From: G963665185 sp963665185
GTDB lineage: Bacteria > Desulfobacterota > Desulfovibrionia > Desulfovibrionales > Desulfovibrionaceae
Assembly: GCA_963665185.2 (NCBI GenBank)
Contig: CAXXPO010000018.1
Span: 62,001-126,000, forward strand
Length of the DNA stretch: 64,000 bases
Reading direction: 5' to 3'
Shown piece by piece: positions 41,730 to 51,385 of the stretch (positions are counted from its first letter, which is position 1; each line of letters opens with the position of its first letter). Position numbers and translations under genes: made by a program. The notes beneath the pieces were generated by a model. That model did not search any database. It had not been told where the DNA came from and saw only the letters and a program-made list of their open reading frames with translations.

Positions 41730-43004
41730 ATGAACCAGTTCAGTTCTTCTTCAATTTCCTCCTTGAGTTCCATTCGAACCACCGGAACCAACCTGGAACG
41801 TGCCAAGACGCACAACCACCGGGTCGTGCTGGAGGTTATCCGGACGCAGGGACCGCTTTCCAGGGCCGACATTGCCCGTATCACACTTCTTTCGCGCCAG
41901 ACTATTCAAAATATAGTGGCGGAATTGCATGAAGTCGGCCTCGTCCGCATGGGGGAGGCGGCCAGTCAGGAAAGAACTCGAGGCAGGGGGCATCCCGGTG
42001 TACTTGTCCATTTTTGTGCGGACAGCGGTTATTGTCTGGGCATCCACCTTGATCCATTTTCCCTTGTCGCGGTGTTGACCGATATGGCTGGCAATATTGC
42101 CTGGAGTGAATGTCACGACGTTGTTTATCCCGCACCCAAGGATGCGATTAAAATTCTTTCCAGGATTTTGTCCGACCTTCGTTTGGAGAAGCCCGACAAG
42201 GCAGACAAGCTCATGGGGATCGGGTTGGCCATGCCCGGCCCGTTCAATGTGGCCGGAATCACTTCTGTGGGACCGACCACATTACCCGAGTGGACGGATT
42301 CCCAAGTGGCGCGTTGGATGGAAGAACAGCTCGGGGTTCCCGTTGTGGTGGAAAATGATGCGTCCGCCGCCTGCGTTGGCGAGAGTCTGTTCGGGGTGGG
42401 GCAGGCGTTTGAGCATTTTGCCTATATCTACTTTGGTCTGGGGCTTGGATCGGGCATTTATTGCAACGGTACGCTGTACAGGGGCAAAGGCCAGAACGCG
42501 GGTGAGATCGGGCATATGATCGTCGATCCGGGGGGGAAGCCGTGTCCCTGCGGCAACAAGGGATGCCTGGAACGTTATGTTTCCTTGCAGGCGATATATG
42601 ACGAACTTGGCATCACCAACCCGGACAGCAGGTCCGTGGACCAGGTTCTTGAGCTTTTTGAGGCCAGAGATCCACGCATATTGAACTGGTTGGAGGAGGC
42701 CATGCCACGGTTGCGCCAGGCCGTGAATATCCTGGAGTGCGTGCTTGATCCGGAAACCATCATTCTTGGCGGCCTGCTGCCGCAGACCATGCTGAATGCC
42801 ATAGACGAAGCCATGTGCCCGCTGTTCGGTTCGATTTCCAGCAATGAGCGGGGCGATCAGAATGGGTGGAGATTCAAAGACGGCAGCGGGGTGGCGCGTG
42901 TTCTGGTGGGTACTTCCGGCCCTGAAACAACGGCTCGCGGGGCGGCGGCCCTGGCTGTATATGCCCGCATCGGTCCATGCATGGACATGCTGCTGAAAAA
43001 GTAG
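41730..43004 (+). CDS. ROK-family transcriptional regulator (NagC/XylR type)
   Basis: A 424-residue repressor-type ROK protein. An N-terminal winged helix (about 25-85, SRADIARITLLSRQTIQNIV) precedes the ROK fold. That fold contains GIGLAMPGPFN (near residue 160), the VVENDASAAC segment and the structural zinc site GKPCPCGNKGCLE (near residue 268). It presumably senses a sugar or sugar phosphate and controls the divergent ABC-kinase-SIS cluster. A serine-rich first 20 residues is not conserved in the family as I know it. Confidence 0.9.
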   Translation: MNQFSSSSISSLSSIRTTGTNLERAKTHNHRVVLEVIRTQGPLSRADIARITLLSRQTIQNIVAELHEVGLVRMGEAASQERTRGRGHPGVLVHFCADSGYCLGIHLDPFSLVAVLTDMAGNIAWSECHDVVYPAPKDAIKILSRILSDLRLEKPDKADKLMGIGLAMPGPFNVAGITSVGPTTLPEWTDSQVARWMEEQLGVPVVVENDASAACVGESLFGVGQAFEHFAYIYFGLGLGSGIYCNGTLYRGKGQNAGEIGHMIVDPGGKPCPCGNKGCLERYVSLQAIYDELGITNPDSRSVDQVLELFEARDPRILNWLEEAMPRLRQAVNILECVLDPETIILGGLLPQTMLNAIDEAMCPLFGSISSNERGDQNGWRFKDGSGVARVLVGTSGPETTARGAAALAVYARIGPCMDMLLKK

Positions 43005-43264
43005 CTGCATTGGGTTTGTCAAGGGATCTGCGAGGGCTTATGCGTGACAATGTTTCCGAGATCACAGGCGCCATGGAGCTGGCCCCGCTTTCTGGACCTA
43101 AAGTGGTTCTTTCGTTTGCCGCAACGCTTGCCGATGGGGAGCTGGCTCGGGACTCTTTGAAAACGCATGTTGACATGGTGGGAGCAGGAGCGCGCCAAAT
43201 CAGCTGCATTCCGTGTGTTCATGCTTTGAGGGATTGTGCTCGTTTTTCTTGTCACGTTGTTACA

Positions 43265-44335
43265 CTACGGGCTTGAAAAACAGTTTTTCGGTGAATCCTG
43301 CATCTGCATACGTTGCTTGGGAAGGCATGTTGGATGGTTTTCCTGCAGGTAGCCGATCAGCCCTTCGCGTACCATGCATCGTAAGTCCAGGCCTTGGAAG
43401 CATCCGGGGAACTCATGATGGCCCGAAGGGTCATGGTTTCCGGACCAGAATCAACCACTTGCAACACACACGTTTTTCCATCCCACAACGATCCAGCATT
43501 GTTGCATATTTGCTTCAACTCATCCCGCAAGGTCTCCATGGGTACGGTGTAATCGGTGTGGATAAAGACCGAGCCAATGATTTCAGCGCTTGTCTTGGTC
43601 CAATTCTGGAAGGGCTTTTCCAAAAAGTACGTAACCGGCACAACCAGGCGACGTAAATCCCACGTTTTCACGACTACATAGCTGAATGTGATTTCCTCTA
43701 TGTGTCCCCACTCTCCTTCGAGGACCACAACGTCGTCAAGATTAATCGGATGGAACAGTGCGACCTGAATTCCGGCAATTATGGCGGCAAAAGTTTTTTG
43801 AGCGGACAGACCTATCAGGATACTGACAACTCCGGCCGACGCAAGCAATGTTCCTCCAAGTGTACGAAAACGTTCAAAGAGCAACATGATCCCGGCGACG
43901 GCGGCCAGCCAGAGCAGAACCACGAGAATACGCTGAAAGACTTTTATTTTGGTATGCATCTGCCGTGCGGTCAGGTTGTCCGGTACGGTAATGTCAAATT
44001 TTTTCCGAGTCACATCCGAGATGATGTTAACCAGGATTGTAGCTGCCCATGCTGCCAGAACAATCCAAAAAATATTCAATCCTCTCAGAACCATGGCGGA
44101 AGTATTTTCGTCGAGATTTGCCAGAGGAACAAAAATCGCGGTTGCAAATGCCGCTATCGTGAATGATAGAAAAGCCTTTCCTCGTTTCTTTAGTGGTGCG
44201 AAGAACGGCACAAAACGTGTTTTCGCTCTGCTGAGTGTTTTTTGGGAGGAATTGAAATCCTCGAAATACAGCAAGGGCAATGGTGGATGCGAGTATTAAT
44301 CGTGCCGTCCATTTCATGAGTTCAAAAGTTTCCAT
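43265..44335 (-). pseudogene. MscS-type mechanosensitive channel gene with apparent frameshifts
   Basis: The main frame (44280 to 43357) encodes three hydrophobic segments and a MscS core: GVVSILIGLSAQKTFAAIIAG, then VVLEGEWGHIEEITFSYVVVKTWD and VVPVTYFLEKPFQNW. It ends abruptly at SKAWTYDAWYAKG. In another frame the expected tail is read instead: DLRCMVREGLIGYLQENH and on to a stop at 43265-43267. One missing G near 43387 (GGG to GG) would restore it. At the other end, METFELMKWTARLILASTIALAV, from an ATG at 44335, is a fitting first helix in a different frame from the main one. The gene is therefore decayed or carries sequencing errors. The C-terminal shift is the better supported. Confidence 0.7.
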
Positions 44336-44592
44336 CGGTATCTCTCATCAGTGGGCAGGTGATGATCGGGCAGGCCTACATTGTTTTTTTTGGGTTCACG
44401 GTTCCTTTTTAGGGAAAATGATTCCCGCTTCATTCGTTACCATAAAAGCAGTTTGTTTTTCAAACGCGTGGTGTGGATCGTATTGCTCTTCTGTTCGCCG
44501 TCGGGCAATCGCCAAAAGGTATCCGCGCCCCTGTCATGAAAGTATCTTTTCCCATGTCATTGTTGGGCGAGGATTGTGCAATTTGCTGTTGT

Positions 44593-44624
44593 TTTGTAAC
44601 AAATAAATTTTTTTTTGTAACAAA
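44593..44624. promoter_or_regulatory. Tandem palindromic sites TTTGTAACAAA
   Basis: Two identical 11-base near-palindromes lie at 44593-44603 and 44614-44624, exactly 21 bp (two helical turns) apart, separated by an A/T run. They probably bind a dimeric regulator that controls the importer genes. Confidence 0.6.
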
Positions 44625-44630
44625 CTTAAA

Positions 44631-44640
44631 GGGGGGGGGG
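44631..44640 (+). repeat. Homopolymer tract of ten G residues
   Basis: G10 at 44631-44640, between the tandem palindromes and the start codon at 44688. Such tracts change length by slippage and can alter promoter or leader spacing. Confidence 0.9.
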
Positions 44641-44687
44641 ATGTATTCTTGTGGTAATTTTGTGAAAACAATAAAGAGGAGTACTTC

Positions 44688-45662
44688 ATGTCCGTCGTGC
44701 GGAATATTATCATGTCCCTCGCATTGGTTTGTCTGTCCGTTCCGGGCTTTGCCGCGTCCGGGAAACTGATTGTTTACACTTCGCAGTTGGAGGCCGATGC
44801 CCAGCAGACCGTGAATGCCTTCAAAAAGGTATGCCCTGGGATTGATGTTCAATGGACACGTACCGGGACATCGGAACTCATGAACAAGCTGCGTGCCGAG
44901 TTTACGGCAGGAAAACCTCAGCCTGACGTCATTCTTATTGCCGATATGGTTACCATGGAAGGCCTCAAGCGTGAAGGGCGTCTCATGGCTTACAGGACTG
45001 CTCCCATCAAAGGATATGCCAAGGGGTTGTACGATACGGATGGCTATTATTTCAGCACGAAAATCATCAGCACCGGCATCATCTACAACGACAAGGCTCC
45101 CTTCAAGCCCGAATCAATCAAGGATCTCATTCGTCCCGATGCCAAAGGCATGGTCATCATGCCCAGCCCCTTGTATTCCGGCGCGGCTGCCATTCACATG
45201 CATACCTTGACCCAGAATCCTTCCTTGGGGTGGCAAATTTATGAAGAACTCGCCAAAAACAAGGCTGTAAATTCCAAAGGCAATGGGGGAACGTTCAAGG
45301 CCGTGGCAAGTGGGGAAAAATTGTTCGGTTTCTGCATCGACTACCTGCCTATTCGCAACAAACTTCAGGGGTCGCCGGTTACCTTTATTGTTCCCAAGGA
45401 AGGAGCAAGTGCCGTGACCGAGCCTGTTGCCATTCTGAGCACGGCCCAAAATCCAGAAGCAGCTCGCAAGTTTGTTGACTTTCTGCTTTCCAGGGAGGGG
45501 CAGGAGTTGGCTTCCGCTCAGGGATTCATGCCTGCCATGGATGGTATCGAACCACCCGATGGATTTCCGTCCAGCATCCAGCTTATGCCCATGGATGCCG
45601 GAAAAGCGCTTGAAGACGACAAGGCGGACAAGAAAAAATTCTCCGAAATTTTCGGCGGATAG
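44688..45662 (+). CDS. Iron(III)/2-aminoethylphosphonate-type ABC substrate-binding protein
   Basis: A 324-residue periplasmic binding protein of the FbpA/PhnS type. A strong AGAGGAG site precedes the ATG. The signal peptide ends at about GFAAS (residue 24). The mature start KLIVYTSQLEADAQQTVNAF and the MPSPLYSGAAA and STGIIYND segments are family features. The ligand (ferric ion, AEP or another small anion) is not decidable. It opens an ABC operon with a fused permease and an ATPase. Confidence 0.87.
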   Translation: MSVVRNIIMSLALVCLSVPGFAASGKLIVYTSQLEADAQQTVNAFKKVCPGIDVQWTRTGTSELMNKLRAEFTAGKPQPDVILIADMVTMEGLKREGRLMAYRTAPIKGYAKGLYDTDGYYFSTKIISTGIIYNDKAPFKPESIKDLIRPDAKGMVIMPSPLYSGAAAIHMHTLTQNPSLGWQIYEELAKNKAVNSKGNGGTFKAVASGEKLFGFCIDYLPIRNKLQGSPVTFIVPKEGASAVTEPVAILSTAQNPEAARKFVDFLLSREGQELASAQGFMPAMDGIEPPDGFPSSIQLMPMDAGKALEDDKADKKKFSEIFGG

Positions 45663-45665
45663 TCC

Positions 45666-47384
45666 GTGTTTTTGCGCAATCAATCTCTGGCCGGTCTTCT
45701 CCCGACCAGAGGCAACGAGCTTTGTCTCTTTCTTGCTGTGTTTGTGGCAGTATGCTGCCTCTCGTTGCTTCCAACCATTCGCCTTTTGCAGGAAGGTTTT
45801 CTTCCGGACAGTGTTTTCAGCCTGGATCTGCTGCAGCAGATGGCGACATCACGCAGTACTTGGCGCGCCTTGGCGCACACCCTGGAAACAGGTATCGCCG
45901 CCACGGTGCTTGCCGCTTTTCTGGGATGCTCCATTGCCATGCTTGTAGGCATTACCGACATCAGGCACAAAAACGCTCTGACCTTCTGCTTCATGCTGCC
46001 CATGATGATTCCGCCCCAAATCACCGCGCTTTCCTGGATTCAACTTTTCGGACCGTCCAGCGTGCTCCTGAACATGCTGGGAATCGCGCCCGCTCCGGGC
46101 AGTTCGCATCCCATGTACTCTCCGGAAGGAATCATCCTGCTGCTGGGAATCCAACAGGCTCCACTGGTTTTTCTCGCCCTCAAGGCCGGGCTTGCGGCAA
46201 TGCCGCGGGAGATGGTCGAGTCGGCCCGGACCTGCGGAGCCGGACGGCTCGTCGTGCTCGGAACCATTGTGGGGCCGCTTATGGTGCCACCTCTGACGGC
46301 CGGACTTGCGCTTGCTTTCGTGGCATGTATCGGCAACTTCGGTATCCCCGCCATGCTCGGAATTCCGGCCCAATACACAGTGCTGACCACGCTCATCTAT
46401 CAGCGACTGGCAAGTTTTGGCCCTGAAACCATCTCGGAGGCAGCGGCCTTGTCCATGTTCATCAGCTTGCTGGCCCTTTTGGGGGTACTTTTTCAGTCGT
46501 GGGCGGCCAGCCGGCGTGATTTTCGGCTTGTCGGAGGTGCCTCGGCCGCTCTCAAGTATCACCTGGGGCGATACCGTCTTCCTTTGGAATTTGTCTGTTG
46601 GGCAGTGATTACTCTTATTCTGTTCGTGCCCGGTCTGGCCTTGTTCTGTTCTTCCCTGGTCAGTGCGTACGGGGTACGTCTGGGTTTCGAGACGATGACT
46701 TTTTCCAATTATGCGGCAGTTCTTCTGGATCATCGTGCGACAGCTCGCGCCTTTGCCAACAGTTTTCTTTTGTCCGGCGGGGCTGCTGTGATTCTGGCAT
46801 TCATTTGCGTTCCTCTGGGGTATTTTCTCATTTGGCGCAAAAACAGACTCATCCGTTGGATCAACCCTTTGGCTGAATTGCCTTACGCGTTGCCGGGAGT
46901 CGTTCTGTCCATTGGCTGCATTCTCCTGTACATCCGGCCGTTGCCTTTGCTCGGAGTAAGCATCTATGGGACGCTTTGGATCATCCTGGCCGCATATCTG
47001 GCGCGTTTTCTGCCGATGATCCTGCGGCCTGTGGCGGGGGGATATGCCCAGGTGGACAGTGTGCTGGAAGAAGCCGGGCGTATGTGCGGCGCGGGATTCT
47101 TCAGACGCATGAGCACGATCGTCCTGCCGCTCATAGGTCCGGCAGCGATGACCGGCATTCTGTTCGTTTTTCTCGGCGCATTCAATGAGCTAACTGTTTC
47201 GGTGCTGCTTTGGGTCTCTGGTTCCGAAACTGTTGGCGTTGTCATTTTCAATATGGAAGAGGGCGGCAGTTCGAGCATGGCCTCGGCGGTATCCGTGCTG
47301 GTCATCCTTTTCGTGCTGGGCCTGATGATTCTGTTGACTTTTATGGGACGGAAGGCGCCTCAAGGCGTGATTCCCTGGAAGTGA
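45666..47384 (+). CDS. Fused double-domain ABC permease (FbpB/ThiP type)
   Basis: A 572-residue permease with about twelve transmembrane helices and two MetI-like halves. Each half has an EAA loop: MVESARTCGAGRLVVLGTIV (near residue 180) and VLEEAGRMCGAGFFRRMSTI (near residue 465). Fusion of both permeases in one chain is normal for iron-type importers. It starts with GTG three bases after the binding-protein gene. Confidence 0.9.
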   Translation: MFLRNQSLAGLLPTRGNELCLFLAVFVAVCCLSLLPTIRLLQEGFLPDSVFSLDLLQQMATSRSTWRALAHTLETGIAATVLAAFLGCSIAMLVGITDIRHKNALTFCFMLPMMIPPQITALSWIQLFGPSSVLLNMLGIAPAPGSSHPMYSPEGIILLLGIQQAPLVFLALKAGLAAMPREMVESARTCGAGRLVVLGTIVGPLMVPPLTAGLALAFVACIGNFGIPAMLGIPAQYTVLTTLIYQRLASFGPETISEAAALSMFISLLALLGVLFQSWAASRRDFRLVGGASAALKYHLGRYRLPLEFVCWAVITLILFVPGLALFCSSLVSAYGVRLGFETMTFSNYAAVLLDHRATARAFANSFLLSGGAAVILAFICVPLGYFLIWRKNRLIRWINPLAELPYALPGVVLSIGCILLYIRPLPLLGVSIYGTLWIILAAYLARFLPMILRPVAGGYAQVDSVLEEAGRMCGAGFFRRMSTIVLPLIGPAAMTGILFVFLGAFNELTVSVLLWVSGSETVGVVIFNMEEGGSSSMASAVSVLVILFVLGLMILLTFMGRKAPQGVIPWK

Positions 47385-47445
47385 GCGTTCTGTAACGAAT
47401 ACTTTTTTACGGGAGCGGCGGCAGCAATTCTGGAGTTAATACCAT

Positions 47446-48510
47446 ATGGCTGAACTTGAGATAATCGGTGCAAGCAAAAAGTACGGCGATGCCTTGGCTC
47501 TGGATTCCGTATCGCTGGATATCCGTGACGGCGAGCTGCTTGCCCTGCTCGGGCCGTCCGGATGCGGAAAAACTACGCTGTTGCGTCTTGTTGCCGGTTT
47601 TGAGCACATGGACAGCGGCTCCATCCGTATCGGTGGACGGTTGGTCTCTGGTAAGGAATGTCATGTGGAAACTGAAAGGCGCAACGTTGCCGTGGTTTTC
47701 CAATCCTACGCGTTGTGGCCGCATATGGATGTGCGAGGTAATGTGGGCTATCCGCTCAAGGTCGCCGGGATGTCCAAGGCCGTGCGGAACCAGCGTGTGA
47801 GAGAAGCTCTTGACACTGTGGGGCTGACAGGCCTTGGAGGAAGGCGTCCGGCAGATCTGTCAGGAGGACAGAGGCAACGTGTGGCTCTGGCCCGATGTCT
47901 GGTCATGCAACCGGAGGTGGTTCTTCTGGATGAACCCCTGGCCAATCTTGATGTGCATCTTCGAGACGTCATGCTGCAGGAGTTCAAGGATTTTCATTGT
48001 AAAACGCGGGCGACCATGGTTTTTGTGACGCACGACCAGAGCGAGGCCATGGCCATTGCGGATCGAATTGCCGTGTTGGAAAAGGGGAGGTTGCGGCAGA
48101 TTGCCGCTCCTCAGGACCTGTTTGAAAAGCCTGCTACAGCAGGTATTGCAAGGTTTATCGGACATGGCTGCGTGGCAGATGTAACTGTGGTGGATGTCGT
48201 CCAGGAAAGTTGCCGTGTGGAAATATGGGGAAGCGAGGCGTTTTTTCGCTGTGCTCCCGGGCATACGCCAGGGCAGGCACAGGCTTGTATTCGCTCCGTT
48301 CGACTGGCGCAGGACAACGGAATCGCCTGTTTTGTGGCGCGCAGTCAGTATTTGGGAGGAGAAACCCTGATCGAACTGAAGCCCATGAAGGAGCAGAATG
48401 GAGCAGACCCTTTTCGCCTGATCCTGCCGGGTCATGATGTCCGCCCTGTGGGAGAAACAGTACATGTCACCCTTGAGGACGGCTGGGTTCTTCCGGAAGG
48501 GGGACATTGA
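47446..48510 (+). CDS. ABC transporter ATP-binding protein (FbpC/PotA type)
   Basis: A 354-residue ATPase. Walker A is GPSGCGKTT (near residue 36), the signature is LSGGQRQRVALARCL (near residue 140), Walker B is VVLLDEPLANLD and the H-loop is VTHDQSEAM. A C-terminal TOBE-like domain spans about 240-350. It ends 20 bases from the convergent dxs stop. Confidence 0.92.
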   Translation: MAELEIIGASKKYGDALALDSVSLDIRDGELLALLGPSGCGKTTLLRLVAGFEHMDSGSIRIGGRLVSGKECHVETERRNVAVVFQSYALWPHMDVRGNVGYPLKVAGMSKAVRNQRVREALDTVGLTGLGGRRPADLSGGQRQRVALARCLVMQPEVVLLDEPLANLDVHLRDVMLQEFKDFHCKTRATMVFVTHDQSEAMAIADRIAVLEKGRLRQIAAPQDLFEKPATAGIARFIGHGCVADVTVVDVVQESCRVEIWGSEAFFRCAPGHTPGQAQACIRSVRLAQDNGIACFVARSQYLGGETLIELKPMKEQNGADPFRLILPGHDVRPVGETVHVTLEDGWVLPEGGH

Positions 48511-48530
48511 AATCCGGAGCAGCCAGCAAC

Positions 48531-50450
48531 TTATTCCACGATGTCCAACACTGCCTGTTTGATGCCGTTTTTGTCGAGTCCCACAGCTTCACGCAATTGT
48601 TTTTGTTTGCCATGCTCCACAAAGGAATCCGGCAGTCCCACGCGACGGATGTGCAATCCGGCCATGGCGTTGTTGTCGGACAGCATCTCCAGGACTGCCG
48701 AACTGAATCCCCCTGCCAAGGCATTTTCTTCAACAATGACAATGCGCTTGAAGCGTAATGCCAAATCCAGCAATTGCTGCTCGGGAAGGGGTTTGACAAA
48801 GCGCGCGTTAAATACAGAAATATGCAGGCCGTGTTCGGCCTTGAGTTCCTCGGCAGCTTCCACTGCCGGGTAGACGCGGCTGCCCAGCGCCACGATAAGG
48901 GCATCTTTTCCGTCATGCAAAAGTTCCCCTTTGCCTATGGGAAGAGTCTGCGGCTGGTCAGAGAAACTTGTTCCCACACCCACGCCACGGGGATAGCGGA
49001 CTGCCGCCGGACCGGGACAAGCCGTTGCCGTGGCGATCATATCGCGCAGTTCCGCCTCGTCCTTGGGAGCCATGACCACGATGTTCGGGATATGGCGCAG
49101 ATAGGACAGGTCAAAGGCGCCATGGTGCGTCGCCCCATCCTCGCCCACCAGACCTCCGCGGTCCAGGCAGAAGGTTACAGGCAGATTCTGCAGGCAGACG
49201 TCATGCACGATCTGGTCGTAGGATCGTTGCAGGAAGGTGGAGTAGATGGCCACCACCGGCTTGAATCCCTGAGAAGCCAATCCTGCGGCAAAGGTCACGG
49301 CATGTTGTTCGCAGATGCCCACATCCACAAAACGGTCGGGATAGCGCTCGGCAAACGTGGTTATGCCGGTGCCTTCGGGCATGGCCGCGGTGATGGCGAT
49401 GATCTTGTCGTCCTGTTCCGCCAGATCGCACAGGGTTTTACCGAATACATCCGTGTACGACGGGAGGGAGCAGGCGGAAAATTTGCGGGCCTCGCCGGTT
49501 TCTGGTTCGAAACAGCCGACACCGTGAAAATACGTGGGGTTGTTTTCCGCGGGCTCGTAACCCTTGCCCTTGCGGGTCAGGACGTGGATCAGAGTGGGAC
49601 CGGACAGGGCCTTGGCCTGTTGGAACACATGGACAAGGTCTTTGAGGTCGTGGCCGTCGATGGGTCCGACATAGTTGAACCCGAACGCCTGGAACAGCAT
49701 GCCCGGAGTGAACACTCCCTTGAAGGCGTCTTCGCTGCGTCGGGCATATGTGTATAGTTCTTCGCCGATGCGGGGGATATTGCGCAGGCGGGTTTCAAAT
49801 TCCTTTTTCAGCCGCATCAGCCAGGGTTTGGACAGGTTGCGGGAAAGAAAACTTGAGAGCGCGCCCACATTGCGGGAGATGGACATTTCATTGTCGTTGA
49901 GCACCACGATCAGGTCGCGTTCCATGCCGCCTGCCTGATTCAGCCCTTCGTAGGCAAGGCCGGCTGTCATGGAGCCGTCGCCGATGACGGCCACGACCTT
50001 GTGGTCCTGCCGGGAAAGATCGCGGGCTATCGCCATGCCCAGGGCAGCGGAGATGGACGTGCTGGAATGTCCCACGCCAAAGTGGTCGTACAGAGGGCTT
50101 TCCGCAGGACGGGGAAAGCCACTTACGCCGCCGAACTGGCGGAGAGTGTGAAAATTATCGAGCCTTCCGGTGAGAATCTTGTGCGCGTAGGCCTGATGCC
50201 CCACATCCCAGACGAATTTGTCCACGGCGGGATTGAAGACTTTGTACAGTGCCAGGGTCAACTCCACCACGCCAAGGCTGGGGGCCAGATGCCCGCCCGT
50301 ATGGGAAACCGTGTTGATGATGACTTCCCGGATTTCCCGGGCGACCTGGGCCAGTTCCGGCAGCTCCATGTTTTGAAGGACGTCTGGGGGGCCGATGTGT
50401 GGCAGGATCGCCGTTTGCTCTCCGGTTGTTTCCGGCAGCCGGTCAGCCAT
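48531..50450 (-). CDS. dxs: 1-Deoxy-D-xylulose-5-phosphate synthase
   Basis: Entry enzyme of the MEP isoprenoid pathway (pyruvate plus glyceraldehyde 3-phosphate, ThDP-dependent). It has 639 residues. The ThDP motif GDGSMTAGLAYEGLNQAG appears near residue 150, the SHTGGHLAPSLGVVEL segment near the N-terminus, and the transketolase pyrimidine domain with EQHAVTFAAG near residue 380. The ATG at 50450 has GAGG just upstream; upstream in-frame sequence is not family-like. It follows ispA by 47 bases. Confidence 0.95.
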   Translation of the reverse strand: MADRLPETTGEQTAILPHIGPPDVLQNMELPELAQVAREIREVIINTVSHTGGHLAPSLGVVELTLALYKVFNPAVDKFVWDVGHQAYAHKILTGRLDNFHTLRQFGGVSGFPRPAESPLYDHFGVGHSSTSISAALGMAIARDLSRQDHKVVAVIGDGSMTAGLAYEGLNQAGGMERDLIVVLNDNEMSISRNVGALSSFLSRNLSKPWLMRLKKEFETRLRNIPRIGEELYTYARRSEDAFKGVFTPGMLFQAFGFNYVGPIDGHDLKDLVHVFQQAKALSGPTLIHVLTRKGKGYEPAENNPTYFHGVGCFEPETGEARKFSACSLPSYTDVFGKTLCDLAEQDDKIIAITAAMPEGTGITTFAERYPDRFVDVGICEQHAVTFAAGLASQGFKPVVAIYSTFLQRSYDQIVHDVCLQNLPVTFCLDRGGLVGEDGATHHGAFDLSYLRHIPNIVVMAPKDEAELRDMIATATACPGPAAVRYPRGVGVGTSFSDQPQTLPIGKGELLHDGKDALIVALGSRVYPAVEAAEELKAEHGLHISVFNARFVKPLPEQQLLDLALRFKRIVIVEENALAGGFSSAVLEMLSDNNAMAGLHIRRVGLPDSFVEHGKQKQLREAVGLDKNGIKQAVLDIVE

Positions 50451-50497
50451 GGTTTCCTCACTCTGGTTCAATTCCAGGATACCGTTCATGGGCATGC

Positions 50498-51385
50498 TCA
50501 GTGTACTCTGTCTACAATGTATTGGGCCAGTTGGCGCAGCGTTTCGACCTGGACCCCGGTGTATCCCGCAAGGCATTCCATCGCCTTGTTCACGTACGCG
50601 ACAGCCAGCTCGCGGCTCTCCTCCAGACCAAGCAGGCTCGGATATGTCGCCTTGCCCATGTCCTGGTCGCTCCCCACGGGCTTGCCCAAGGTCTTCTCGT
50701 CACCCACGATGTCCAGAATGTCGTCTACAATCTGAAAGGCCGCACCGACCATTACTCCGTAAGTGTGCGCCTTGCGCATGTCGTCTTCGGAGGCTCCCGC
50801 CAGGGCCGTGCCGCATGTGCAGGCCGCCCGGATCAAGGCACCAGTTTTCATGGCATGCATCTGCTTGAGTTCGGCAATGCCCACCTCGTTGCGGGCTGTG
50901 AACAGCATGTCCAGATCCTGGCCGCCTACCATGCCGCCCGCTCCTGCTGCTCGAGCCAGCATGCGGGAAGCCTGGAGCACGTTTTTTGCCGGTATGCTTT
51001 GCGATGCCTCGAACATGCTCACAAACGCTTCGGTAAGCAGGCCGTCACCGGCAAGGATGGCCGTTGCCTCACCAAAGACCTTGTGATTGGAAGGTTTGCC
51101 GCGGCGCAGGTCGTCATCGTCCATGGCGGGAAGATCATCGTGGATGAGCGAATAGGTGTGGATCATTTCCAGTGACGAAGCAAAGGGCAGGGCATCTTGT
51201 CGGGTTACGCCGAACAATTCCGCCCAGAGCAGGCACAGCACAGGCCGGAGGCGTTTGCCTCCAGCCAGGAGACTGTACTGCATGGCTTCGTGCAAACGGG
51301 CCGGGATACCCCGGTCCTCCAAACAGATTGCCAGGTATTCATTGACTGCACGAGTGTACGGTGCGATGCGCTCCTTAATTGTCAT
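50498..51385 (-). CDS. ispA: Farnesyl/geranyl diphosphate synthase
   Basis: A 295-residue short-chain prenyl diphosphate synthase that joins IPP to DMAPP and GPP. The first aspartate-rich motif is HDDLPAMDDDDLRRG (near residue 82) and the second is FQIVDDILD (near residue 222). GGKRLRPVL and KTGALIRA are also visible. It overlaps xseB by 11 bases and leads into dxs. Confidence 0.94.
   Translation of the reverse strand: MTIKERIAPYTRAVNEYLAICLEDRGIPARLHEAMQYSLLAGGKRLRPVLCLLWAELFGVTRQDALPFASSLEMIHTYSLIHDDLPAMDDDDLRRGKPSNHKVFGEATAILAGDGLLTEAFVSMFEASQSIPAKNVLQASRMLARAAGAGGMVGGQDLDMLFTARNEVGIAELKQMHAMKTGALIRAACTCGTALAGASEDDMRKAHTYGVMVGAAFQIVDDILDIVGDEKTLGKPVGSDQDMGKATYPSLLGLEESRELAVAYVNKAMECLAGYTGVQVETLRQLAQYIVDRVH

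Larger units (their letters stand above)
44336..44687. other. Intergenic region upstream of the iron/AEP ABC importer
   Basis: A 352-base AT-rich spacer between the MscS-like gene and the binding-protein gene. The first 200 bases hold nothing I can name. The last 100 bases contain tandem palindromes, a G10 tract and the ribosome site. Confidence 0.5.

Noticed and set aside
42977..43276. Open frames on both strands between the ROK gene and mscS
   Set aside because: Neither has a ribosome site or family resemblance, and the plus-strand frame overlaps the ROK gene end. A gene remnant cannot be excluded.
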